DNA from: Candidatus Kouleothrix ribensis
Lineage (GTDB): Bacteria; Chloroflexota; Chloroflexia; Chloroflexales; Roseiflexaceae
Length of the DNA: 64,000 bases
Direction of reading: 5' to 3'
Assembly: GCA_016722075.1 (NCBI GenBank)
Contig: JADKGW010000002.1
Coordinates: forward strand, 1,286,620-1,350,619
Shown: positions 1 to 19,100 of the stretch, one piece after another
How positions within the stretch are numbered: position 1 is the stretch's first letter
How the letters are laid out: the number at the start of each line of letters is the position of its first letter
Translations under genes and position numbers: made by a program
The notes under the pieces: model-generated
Told to the model about the DNA's origin: nothing
Seen by the model: only the letters and a program-made list of their open reading frames with translations
Databases searched by the model: none

Positions 1-2
1 CC

Positions 3-9583
<9,581 letters not shown>

Positions 9584-9600
<17 letters not shown>

Positions 9601-10642
9601 CGCAGCCGGCGGCGCCCGGCGCCTGCCGATCGCCCGGCGCAAGGCCGTGAATGTAGCCGCGAGCGAGCTGGTGGCTACCGCGCCACTCGATCGCGCGCGC
9701 ACGCTGCCGCTCGTGGCCACGCCCACAGTCGATGGCGTGAACCTGCTGGAGTGGGCCGCCGGCAACCGCAGCCAGCTCGAAGGCTGGGTGCTCGAGCACG
9801 GCGGGGTGCTGCTGCGCGGCTTCGGCCTGCGCACCGTCGAGGAATTCGAGCAGGCCATCCGCGCGACCGCCGACGCCTGGGCCGAGTATCGCGAGCCGGC
9901 TACGCCGCGCAGCCAGGTCAGCGGCAATATCTACACCTCGACCGACTACCCGCCCGCCCAGCGCATCTTCTTGCATAACGAAAACTCGCACACCGAGAGC
10001 TGGCCCATGAAGCTGTACTTCTTCTGCGTGACTGCAGCGCAGCAGGGCGGCGAGACGCCGATCGCCGACTGCCGGGCGATCTACCAGAGCATCGACCCGG
10101 AGGTGCGCGAAGGTTTCGCCCGCAAGCAGATCATGTATATGCGCAACTTCGGCGATGGCCTGGGCTACCCGTGGCAGCAGGTGTTCAAGACCAACGACCG
10201 CGCCGAGGTGGAGGCGTACTGCCGCGCCAACGGGATTGTGCCCGAGTGGAAAGCCAACGGCCTGCGCGTGCGCTACGTGCGCCCGGCCATAGCGCGCCAC
10301 CCGCGCACCGGCGCGCTGGTCTGGTTCAACCACGGCACGTTCTTTCATATCTCGACGCAAGAGCCGGCCATCCGCGAGTCGCTGCTGGCGACCATGCCCG
10401 AAGAAGATCTGCCATACAACACCTACTACGGCGACGGCAGCCCGATCGAGCCGGCGGTGCTCGATCACCTGCGCACGATCTACGAGCGCGAGACGGTGGC
10501 CTTCCCGTGGCAGATCGGCGACCTGCTGATGCTCGACAATATGCTGGTGGCGCACGGCCGCTCGTCGTTTGTCGGCCCGCGCAAGATCCTGGTGGGCATG
10601 GCCGAGCCGTGCCACTGGGCCGACCTGGCGCCGCCGGCCTGA
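9584..10642 (+). CDS. TauD/SyrP-type Fe(II)/2-oxoglutarate dioxygenase (amino-acid hydroxylase)
   Basis: This 352-residue protein belongs to the TauD family of non-haem iron, 2-oxoglutarate-dependent oxygenases. The sequence shows an H-x-E iron motif (HNENSH, near residue 130) and a distal His (MLVAHGRSSF, near residue 325), followed by an Arg where family members bind 2-oxoglutarate. Its start lies inside the end of SynB (17-base overlap) with an upstream AAAGGGAAA purine run as ribosome site. Relatives such as SyrP, and the kutzneride Glu hydroxylases as family precedent, hydroxylate the beta carbon of an acidic residue held on a PCP. The next gene, SynC, starts with a non-catalytic C-like domain and has a Glu-like A domain, so beta-hydroxylation of that residue is the best guess. 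The substrate is inferred. Confidence 0.88.
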
Positions 10643-10698
10643 GAAGCTACGCTCAACCACCGCTGAGGCATTTCAGACACATGCTGAGGTAGATCATT

Positions 10699-13600
10699 AT
10701 GCAGCCAATCGAAGGGTTTCGCCTCGCGCCGCAGCAAAAGCGGATCTGGCAACTCCAGGCCGACGGCAGCGCGGCGTACTGCGCCCAGGCGGTGATTCAG
10801 ATCGACGGGCCGCTCGACCAGGCCGCGCTGGTGGCGGCGCTCGGGCAGGTGACCGCGCGGCACGAGATCCTGCGCACGACCTTCCAGCGCCCGCCCGGCC
10901 TGGCGCTGCCGGTGCAGGTGATCGCCGAGCTGGCGCCGCCGGCCTGCACGGTGCATGATCTGCCCGGCTGGGCTGCCGGCACGCCGGCCGAGCAGGCCGC
11001 AGGCCTGGCCGGGCTGCTGGGCGAGCTGGCGGCCATGCACGGCGACCCGGCCCACGGCCCGCTGCTCGCGGCCGCGCTGGTGCCGCTCGCGCCGGCCCGC
11101 CAGCTGCTGCTGCTCAGCCTGCCGGCCCTGTGCGCCGATAGCCTGGCGCTGGCGGGGCTGCTGCCCGAGCTGGGCCAGGCCTATGCCGCGCAGCTGCCCG
11201 ACGACGCGCCGGTGCAGTATGCCGATGTGGCCGAGCTGTTCAACGAGCTGCTCGAGTCGCCCGATACGGCGGCGGGCCGCGACTTCTGGCGCCGGCAGGA
11301 TCTGAGCGGGCTGGCCCAGCTGGTGCTGCCGCTCGAGGCCGCGCCAGCCAGCACGCCGTTCGCGCCGGCCCGCCACAGCCTGGCGCTCGCGCCAGAGCTG
11401 CCGGCGCGGCTGGCCGCCTGCGCCGCGCAGCACGGCAGCACGCCCGAGCTGGTGCTGCTGGCCGGCTGGTATGCGCTGCTGGGCCGGCTGCTCGAGCCGA
11501 CCGAGCTGGTGGTTGGCGTGGCGTTCGCCGGCCGCACCTACGACGGACTCGACGCCGCGCCGGGGCTGTTTGCGCGCTACCTGCCGCTGGCGGCGCGCCC
11601 GGCAGTGGCCGGCACATTCGCCGGCCTGCTCCAGCAGGTCGAGCGCGCCGCCCACACCGCCGCCGAGTTCCAGGAATACTACCCATACGAGCAGCCCGGC
11701 CGCACCGGCGCACCGGCACTGCCGTTCGGCTTCGAGTACCTGGCCTACCCGCCCGCCTACAGCGCCGGCAGCGTCAGCTTCACGCTGGTGCAGGCCGGCG
11801 CGACGATCGAGCGCTTCAAGCTGCGGCTGGCCTGCGCGGCACACGGCCACGCGCTCGACGCCAGGCTGGAGTACGACCCGGCCGTGTATAGCGCGGCGGC
11901 GATCACGCAGCTGGCCGAGCGCTTCGCCACGCTGCTGGCCGGCCTGCTGGCCAACCCGGCGCAGCCGCTGGCGGCGGCCGAGCTGATCGGGCCGGCCGAG
12001 CGCCACATGCTGCTGAACCAGCTGAACGACACCACGACGCCACTCGCGCAGGCGGCCGGCCTGCACCAGCTGATCGCCGAGCAGGCCGCGCGCACGCCTG
12101 GCGCACTGGCAGTGGTGTGCGCCGGCGCGCAGCTGACCTACGCCGAGCTGGATGCGCGCGCCAACCAGCTGGCGCACTACCTGCGCGGCCTGGGCATCGG
12201 CCCCGAGCAGCCGGTGGCGCTGGGCCTGGCGCGCTCGCCCGAGCTGCTGGTGGCGCTGCTGGGCGTGCTCAAAGCCGGCGGCGCATACCTGCCGCTCGAG
12301 CCGGCCTACCCGCCCGAGCGGCTGGCGCTGATGCTGGCCGACTCGCGCGCGCGCCTGCTGCTGACCGAGCAGCGGCTGCGCGACGAGCGCTTTGGCGCTG
12401 TGCCGCTGCCAGTGGTGTGCCTCGACAGCGAGTGGCCGCAGATCGCGCGCGCGCCGCGCGAGGCGCCAAACCTGCCGGTGCCGGCCGAGGCCGCAGCATA
12501 TGTGATCTACACCTCGGGCTCGAGCGGCGCGCCCAAGGGCGTGGTGGTGCAGCATCGCGCGCTGGCCAACCTGCTCGCCGCGCTCGACCAGGCGATCTAC
12601 ACGGCGGCCGGCGCGCCGCTGCGCGTGAGCCTGAACGGCCCGCTGGTGTTCGACACCTCGGTGAAGCAGCTGATCCAGCTGGCGCGCGGCCATACGCTGG
12701 TGATCGTGCCCGACGAGCTGCGCCTCGATGCGGCCGCGCTGGGCGCATACCTGCGCGACCAGCAGGTCGAGCTCTTCGACTGCACGCCCGCGCTGCTCAG
12801 GCAGCTGCTTGGCGCCGGCGGGCTGGGCCAGCCGGGGCCGTACCCGGCCCACGTGCTGGTGGGCGGCGAGGCGATCGACCAGGCGCTGTGGCACACGCTG
12901 GCGCATGTGCCGGGCCGGCGCTTCTATAACATGTATGGCCCAACCGAATGCACGGTCGATGCCACGATCGCGCCGGTGGCGCCGGGCCAGCCGCCGACGA
13001 TCGGCCGGCCGGTGGCGAACACGCAGGCCTACCTGCTCGATGCGGCCATGCGGCCGGTGCCGTTCGGGCTGGCGGGCGAGCTGTACCTGGGCGGGGCCGG
13101 CCTGGCGCGCGGCTACCTGGGCCAGCCGGGCCTCACGGCCGAGCGCTTCGTGCCGCACCCGTTCGGCACCACGCCGGGCGCGCGGCTGTATCGCACCGGC
13201 GACATGGCGCGCTACCGCGCCGACGGCAGCCTCGAGTACCTGGGCCGAATCGACCAGCAGGTCAAACTGCGCGGCTACCGCGTCGAGCTGGGCGAGATCG
13301 AGGCTACGCTACAGCAGCACCCGGCCGTGCAAGCCGCCGCCGTGCTACTGCGCAACGACTACGCCGACCAGGCGCGCCTGGTGGCCTACGTGGTGCCCGA
13401 CCAGCGCACGGCCTTTACGGTGCGGCAGCTGCTGCACATGGAGCGCGCCGCGCTGATCGACAGGCGCGCGTGCTACGAGCTGCCCAACGCCATGACGATC
13501 ACGCATCTGAACAAGAACGAGACCGATTTTCTATACCAGGAGATCTTCGAGCAGCAGAGCTACCTGCAGCATGGCATTACGCTCGCGCCAGGCGCCTGTG

Positions 13601-16125
13601 TGTTCGATGTGGGCGCCAACATCGGCATGTTCGCGCTGTTTGCCGGCCAGCACTGCCCCGACGCAACGATCTACGCCTTCGAGCCCATCCCGCCGGTGTT
13701 CGAGGTGCTCCGCATCAACGCGCAGCTGTATAACTACACGATTGTGCCGCTGCCATACGGCCTGGCCGACGCGCCGCGCGACGCGCAGTTCACCTATTAC
13801 GAGCACGCCTCGACGATGTCGGGCCGCTATGCCGATGCCGATCAGGAGCGCGCGGTGATCCGCGCGCTGGTGCTGGCCCAGCCATCGGAGGCCGCGCTCG
13901 ACCCGGCGCTGCTCGATGCGGTGATCGCCGAGCGGATGGCCAGCCGGCAGGTGAGCTGCACGCTGACGACGGTCTCGGCTATGATCCGCCAGCATGGCAT
14001 TGCGCGGGTCGATCTGCTGAAGATCGATGCCCAGAAGAGCGAGCAGGATGTGCTGGCCGGCATCGCGGCGCACGATTGGCCGAAGATTCACCAGCTGGTG
14101 CTCGAGGTTCACGACATCGACGGCCGCGCCGCGCAGATCCGCGCCCAGCTCGAGCAGGCCGGCTACCTGGTGGTGGCCGAGCAACAGCGCGCCATGGCCG
14201 CCACGCCGCTGTTCAACCTGTACGCGCGCCGGCCCGGCCCTACGCCGGCCGCGCCACCGGCAGCGCCCGCGCCGGCCTTTACCAGCAGCGGGCAGCTGAT
14301 TGGCGACCTGCGGCGCCTGGCGGCCGCGCGCCTGCCCGAGTATATGCTGCCGGCGGCATGGGTGCTGCTCGAGGCGCTGCCGCTCACGCGCAACGGCAAG
14401 CTCGACCGGCGCGCGCTGCCCGCGCCCGACAGCGGCCGGCCAGGCCTGGAGCAGAGCTATGCCGCGCCACGCACACCGGCCGAGCATACGCTTGCGCGCA
14501 TCTGGGCCGAGCTGCTGCGGCTGGAACGCGTGGGCATCCACGACAATTTCTTCGAGCTGGGCGGCGACTCGATCCTGTGTATTCAGGTGATCGCGCGGGC
14601 CAACCAGGCCGGCCTGCAGCTCCAGCCGCGCCAGCTGTTCGAACACCAGACGATCGCCGGGCTGGCGGGGGTGGCGACGCCGGCGGCCCGGCCTGGCCCG
14701 GCCACGGCCACAGCGCTCGCTGGCCCGCTGCCGCTGCTGCCGATTCAGCACTGGTTCTTCGAGCACGAGTGGCCCGACCCCGGCGTGTGGAGCCAGATCA
14801 TCCAGCTCGAGCTGCGCCGGCCGCTCGATCCGGCCTGGCTGGCCGAGGCGCTGGCCGCGCTGGTGCGCCAGCACGCCGCGCTGCGGCTGCGCTTTGTGCG
14901 CGAGGCCGGCGGCTGGCGCCAGGAGCTGGCCGCGCCGGCCGCTGCACCTTCGTTTCAGTCGATCGACCTCGCGGGGCTGCCGGCGCAGGCGCAAGATCAG
15001 GCGCTGGCACAGCTGGCCGACGCGCTGGCGCGCCGGGTCGATCTGCAGGCCGGCCTGCTGCTGCACGGCGCGCTGGTGACGCGCGGCGCACACCGGCCCG
15101 GCCTGCTGGTGCTGGCCACGCACGCGCTCGCCGCCGACGGCTTTTCGCGCCGCATCCTGGCCGAGGATCTACAGCGCGCCTATGCCCAGCTCAGCCAGGG
15201 CGCGCCGATCGAGCTGCCCGCGCCAACCAGCCCGCTGCCGCGCTGGGCCGACGCGCTGGCCACGTACGCCGGCTCGCCCGAGCTGGCCGCCGAGCTGCCC
15301 TACTGGCTCGAGCTGGCGCATGCCGGCGCCCCGCTGCCGCACGATAGCGTGGCCGAGCCGGCCGCGCCGGCGCCGGCCGTGGTGATCGGCCTGGAGCCGG
15401 CCGAGACGCGCGCGCTGCTGCAGGATGTGCCAGCGGCCTACCGCACCACGATCAACGACGTGCTGCTGACCGCGCTGGCCCAGACATTCGCGGCCTGGTC
15501 GGGCCAGCCCAGGCTGTTGCTCGATGTGCGCGGGCACGGCCGCGAGCCGCTCGCCGACGATATCGACCTCTCGCGCACGGTTGGATGGCTCACCAGCATC
15601 TACCCGCTGCTGCTCGATCTTTCGGGCGGCAGCCAGCCACGCCCGGCGCTGCTGGCGGTCAAGGCCCAGCTGCGGCGCGTGCCCAACCACGGCCTGGGCT
15701 ACGGCGTGCTGCGCTACCTGGCGGCCGAGCCGCTGGCCGCGCAGCTGCGCGGGCTGCCCGCGCCCGAGCTGAGCTTCAACTACCTCGGCCAGTTCGACCA
15801 GGTGCTGCCCGACGACGCCTTTGGCCTGGCCGAGGTGTCGGGCGACCCGGCCGGCGGGCTATGGAGCCCACGCTACCTGATCGAGGTGCAGGGCGGCGTG
15901 GTGGGCGGGCAGCTGCGCATGGCCTGGAAATACAGCCCGGCGCACTACCGCCGCAGCACCGTCGAGCAGCTGGCCCAGCAGTTCGGCGCGGCCCTGCGCG
16001 CGCTGATCGCACACTGCCAGTCGGCCGAGGCCGGCGAGCTCACACCGGCCGATTTTCCGCTGGCAAACCTGAACCAGCAGGCGCTCGACGCGATCCTTGC
16101 ACAGGTGCGCAAGACCCAGGGGTAA
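10699..16125 (+). CDS. SynC: NRPS, C-like interface domain-A(Glu-like)-O-methyltransferase-PCP-E
   Basis: This module selects, modifies and epimerises one residue. Domains by residue: C-like domain 5-430, where HHxxxDG is replaced by LPALCAD so no catalytic His is present; A core 450-880; FkbM-type methyltransferase 910-1180 inserted between A8 and A10 (FDVGANIGMF SAM motif, LLKIDAQ); A tail 1195-1245 with TRNGKLDRRAL; PCP 1258-1320 (LGGDSI, the form usual before E domains); epimerisation domain 1345-1770 (THALAADGFS, RGHGREPL, RTVGWLTS, SFNYLGQFD). The pocket reads D-T-K-D-L-G-M-V-D, close to the surfactin Glu code DAKDLGVVD; Lys at position 239 fits an acidic side chain. Because SynB already ends with a normal C domain, the N-terminal C-like domain is probably structural and may recruit the preceding oxygenase. 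The result would be a D-configured, hydroxylated, O-methylated Glu-like residue. Confidence 0.92.
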   Translation: MQPIEGFRLAPQQKRIWQLQADGSAAYCAQAVIQIDGPLDQAALVAALGQVTARHEILRTTFQRPPGLALPVQVIAELAPPACTVHDLPGWAAGTPAEQAAGLAGLLGELAAMHGDPAHGPLLAAALVPLAPARQLLLLSLPALCADSLALAGLLPELGQAYAAQLPDDAPVQYADVAELFNELLESPDTAAGRDFWRRQDLSGLAQLVLPLEAAPASTPFAPARHSLALAPELPARLAACAAQHGSTPELVLLAGWYALLGRLLEPTELVVGVAFAGRTYDGLDAAPGLFARYLPLAARPAVAGTFAGLLQQVERAAHTAAEFQEYYPYEQPGRTGAPALPFGFEYLAYPPAYSAGSVSFTLVQAGATIERFKLRLACAAHGHALDARLEYDPAVYSAAAITQLAERFATLLAGLLANPAQPLAAAELIGPAERHMLLNQLNDTTTPLAQAAGLHQLIAEQAARTPGALAVVCAGAQLTYAELDARANQLAHYLRGLGIGPEQPVALGLARSPELLVALLGVLKAGGAYLPLEPAYPPERLALMLADSRARLLLTEQRLRDERFGAVPLPVVCLDSEWPQIARAPREAPNLPVPAEAAAYVIYTSGSSGAPKGVVVQHRALANLLAALDQAIYTAAGAPLRVSLNGPLVFDTSVKQLIQLARGHTLVIVPDELRLDAAALGAYLRDQQVELFDCTPALLRQLLGAGGLGQPGPYPAHVLVGGEAIDQALWHTLAHVPGRRFYNMYGPTECTVDATIAPVAPGQPPTIGRPVANTQAYLLDAAMRPVPFGLAGELYLGGAGLARGYLGQPGLTAERFVPHPFGTTPGARLYRTGDMARYRADGSLEYLGRIDQQVKLRGYRVELGEIEATLQQHPAVQAAAVLLRNDYADQARLVAYVVPDQRTAFTVRQLLHMERAALIDRRACYELPNAMTITHLNKNETDFLYQEIFEQQSYLQHGITLAPGACVFDVGANIGMFALFAGQHCPDATIYAFEPIPPVFEVLRINAQLYNYTIVPLPYGLADAPRDAQFTYYEHASTMSGRYADADQERAVIRALVLAQPSEAALDPALLDAVIAERMASRQVSCTLTTVSAMIRQHGIARVDLLKIDAQKSEQDVLAGIAAHDWPKIHQLVLEVHDIDGRAAQIRAQLEQAGYLVVAEQQRAMAATPLFNLYARRPGPTPAAPPAAPAPAFTSSGQLIGDLRRLAAARLPEYMLPAAWVLLEALPLTRNGKLDRRALPAPDSGRPGLEQSYAAPRTPAEHTLARIWAELLRLERVGIHDNFFELGGDSILCIQVIARANQAGLQLQPRQLFEHQTIAGLAGVATPAARPGPATATALAGPLPLLPIQHWFFEHEWPDPGVWSQIIQLELRRPLDPAWLAEALAALVRQHAALRLRFVREAGGWRQELAAPAAAPSFQSIDLAGLPAQAQDQALAQLADALARRVDLQAGLLLHGALVTRGAHRPGLLVLATHALAADGFSRRILAEDLQRAYAQLSQGAPIELPAPTSPLPRWADALATYAGSPELAAELPYWLELAHAGAPLPHDSVAEPAAPAPAVVIGLEPAETRALLQDVPAAYRTTINDVLLTALAQTFAAWSGQPRLLLDVRGHGREPLADDIDLSRTVGWLTSIYPLLLDLSGGSQPRPALLAVKAQLRRVPNHGLGYGVLRYLAAEPLAAQLRGLPAPELSFNYLGQFDQVLPDDAFGLAEVSGDPAGGLWSPRYLIEVQGGVVGGQLRMAWKYSPAHYRRSTVEQLAQQFGAALRALIAHCQSAEAGELTPADFPLANLNQQALDAILAQVRKTQG

Positions 16126-16130
16126 CGCCA

Positions 16131-19100
16131 ATGCTCGACCCACAGCAGATCGAAGATATCTACCCGCTCACGCCCATGCAGCGCGGCATGCTGTTCCACT
16201 CGCTGTACGCGCCGCGCTCGGCGGTGTACTTCCAGCAGGAAGGCTTCCGGCTGCAAGGCCGGCTCGAGCGCGCCGCGTTCGTGCGCGCCTGGGAGCTGGT
16301 GCTGGCCCGGCATTCGATCTTGCGCACGGCGATCGTGTGGGAGGGCCTCGACGAGCCGGTGCAGGTGGTGTTCCGCCAGGTGCCGCTGCCGCTCGAGCAG
16401 CACGATTGGCGCGCAATGCCGGCCGCCGCCCAGCCGGCCGCGCTGGCGGCGTTCGCGCAGGCCGACCGCGAGCGCGGCTTCGACACGGTGGTGGCGCCGC
16501 TGATGCGGCTGGCGCTCATCCAGCTGGCCGACGACACCTACCATTTCATCTGGAGCCGCCACCACCTGCTGCTGGATGGCTGGTCGGTCGCGCTACTGCT
16601 GAAAGAGGCGCTGCACTGCTACGCCGCGCTGTGCCAGGGCCGCGCGCCCGGCCTCGATCGGCCGCAGCCATACCGCGAGTACCTGGCCTGGCTGCAGCGC
16701 CAGGATACCACCCAGGCCGAGCAGTTCTGGCGCGCCGGGCTGGCCGGCCTGCACGCGCCCACGCCGCTGGGCGTCGATCACCCGTCGGTGCGGCCGGCCG
16801 GCCAGGAGCAGTATGGCGAGCAGTGGGCGCAGATCACCCCGGCCACGACTGCGGCGCTCCAGGCGCTGGCGCGCGCGCAGCGCGTGACGCTGAACACGCT
16901 GTTCCAGGGCGCCTGGGCGCTTATGCTCAGCCGCTACAGCGGGCAGGAAGACGTGCTGTTCGGCGCGACCAACTCGGGCCGCCCGACCACGATCGCGGGC
17001 ATCGAGCACATGGCCGGGCTGTTTATCAACACGCTGCCGGTGCGCGTGCGGGTGGCGCCCAACCAGCCGCTGGCGGCCTGGCTCCAGCGCCTCCTGGCGC
17101 ACCAGGCCGAGTCGCGCCAGTACAACTACAGCTCGCTGGTCGATATCCAGCGCTGGAGCGAGCTGCCGCGCGGCACGCCGCTGTTCAACAGCCTGCTGGT
17201 GTTCGAGAATTTCCCGGCCATCTCGGAAGATGAGCTGGCCGGCGACCTGCTGGTGCGCAGCGAGCATTCATTCGAGTGTACCAACTACCCGCTGAACCTG
17301 GCGGTGCTGCCGCGCGACGGGCTGGCGCTCCGCGCGATCTACGATATCGACCGGTTCGACCACGCCACGATCACGCGGCTGCTCGGCCACCTGCAGACGC
17401 TGCTGGCCGCCATGCTGGCCGACCCGCAGCAGCGCCTGGGCGCGCTGCCGATCGTGAGCGCGGCCGAGCGCCGCCAGCTGGTTGGCCCGGCGCCCGGCGC
17501 TCAGCCGGCCGCAGCGCCGGGGCTGGCACAGCAGTTCGAGCAGCAGGCCGCGCGCGCGCCCCTGGCCACCGCGCTGATCTTCGAGCGGCGGCAGCTGAGC
17601 TACCACGCACTGAACGAGCGCGCCAACCAGCTGGCGCACTACCTGCGCGCGCGCGGGGTTGGCCCCGAGCTGCGCGTAGGCCTGTACCTGGAACGATCGC
17701 TCGACCTGGCGGTCGGGCTGCTGGCGGTGCTGAAGGCCGGCGGCGCATGCCTGCCGCTCGACCCGGCCGAGCCGCACGAGCGCCTGGCCGGGCTGCTCGA
17801 TGCGGCCGGCGCGACACTACTACTGACCCAGGATCGGCTGGCGGGCGGCATGCCGGCCATTCCCGCGCGCCAGATCGCATGCGTGCGGATCGACGCCGAT
17901 TGGCCGGCGATCGAGCGCGAGCCTCGCGACAACCCACCGCCGGCGCACCCCGCCACGCTGGCGCTGGCCTGTGCCGGCGCCGGGCCGGGCGCGCTGATCG
18001 ACCAGGGCGCGCTGGCGGGCCGGCTGGCGGCGCTGCAGCAGGCCTGCCCAATTGGCCCAGGCGACACCACCGTGCAGCTGGCCGGGCTGGCCGCCGAGGC
18101 GGCGATCTGGGAGCTGCTGTGGCCGCTGGCGTACGGCGCCCGGCTGGTGCTGGCGCTGCCGGCCGGCCACGACGACCCGGCCTACCTGCGGGCGCTGCTG
18201 GCCGAGCATAGCGTGAGCCAGCTGCACCTGGCCGGGCCGGCGCTGGCCGCGCGGCTGGCGGCCTGGGCGCCCGCGCTGCCACAGCTACCCGCGCTGCGCA
18301 TGGTGCTGTGCAGCGGCGAGCCGGCGCCGGCCACAAGCGTGGCGCAGCTCGGCAGCATGGGCGCCCGGCTGATTCAGCTCTACGGCCCGGCCGAGGCCGG
18401 CCCGCAGCGGCTGGCCCACACCCCGAGCGAGCCGGGCGGCGCACCGGCATTGTACATACTCGACCAGGCACTCGAGCCGCTGCCGCTGGGCGTGATCGGC
18501 GAGCTGTATGTGGCCGAGCCAGGGCTGGCGCGCGGCTCGCTGGCCGGCCCGGCCGCAACCGCGCTGGCGTTTGTGCCGAACCCGTTCGCGGCGACGCCGG
18601 GCGCGCGCATGTATCGCACCGGCGAGCGCGCACGCCGCCTGGGCGACGGCACGATCGAGCTGGCGCCACCAGCCGGCCGGCTGGTGTGGCTAGGCGACCG
18701 GCGCGCCGACATGGATGCGATCGAGGCGGCCCTGCTGACCGACCCGGCCGTCGGCGATTGCGCCGTGCTGGCGCGCACCACACCCGCCGGCACACGCGCG
18801 CTGGTGGCCTATGTGGTGCCGGCCGGCGCGTACGTGCCCGAGCAGCTGGCGGCCCGGCTGCGCCGCCGGCTGCCGGCAGCGCTATGCCCGGCCGCCTACA
18901 TCCCGCTGGCACAGCTGCCGCTCACTGCCGGCGGCGCGCTCGACCAGCCCGCGTTGGCGCAGATCGAGCTGGTTGACGCCGAGCTGCTCCAGCGCTGGGA
19001 AACCCAGATCCAGGCGCTGCCGACGATCGCGCAGGCGGTGGTGCTGGCCCACCAGCCGGCCGAGCGCCCCGCGCCGCTGCACCTGTCGGATGTGATCGCG

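Noticed and set aside
10480..13158. Very long minus-strand open frame opposite SynC (and similar ones opposite other synthetase genes)
   Set aside because: High GC and codon bias open antisense frames; the translation is low-complexity Arg/Gln/Gly/His-rich with no domain, while the plus strand has clear NRPS motifs.
15585..16130. Upstream extension of SynD
   Set aside because: This part overlaps the SynC epimerisation domain and has no domain pattern; the ATG at 16131 begins the conserved IEDIYPLTPMQ start of a C domain.
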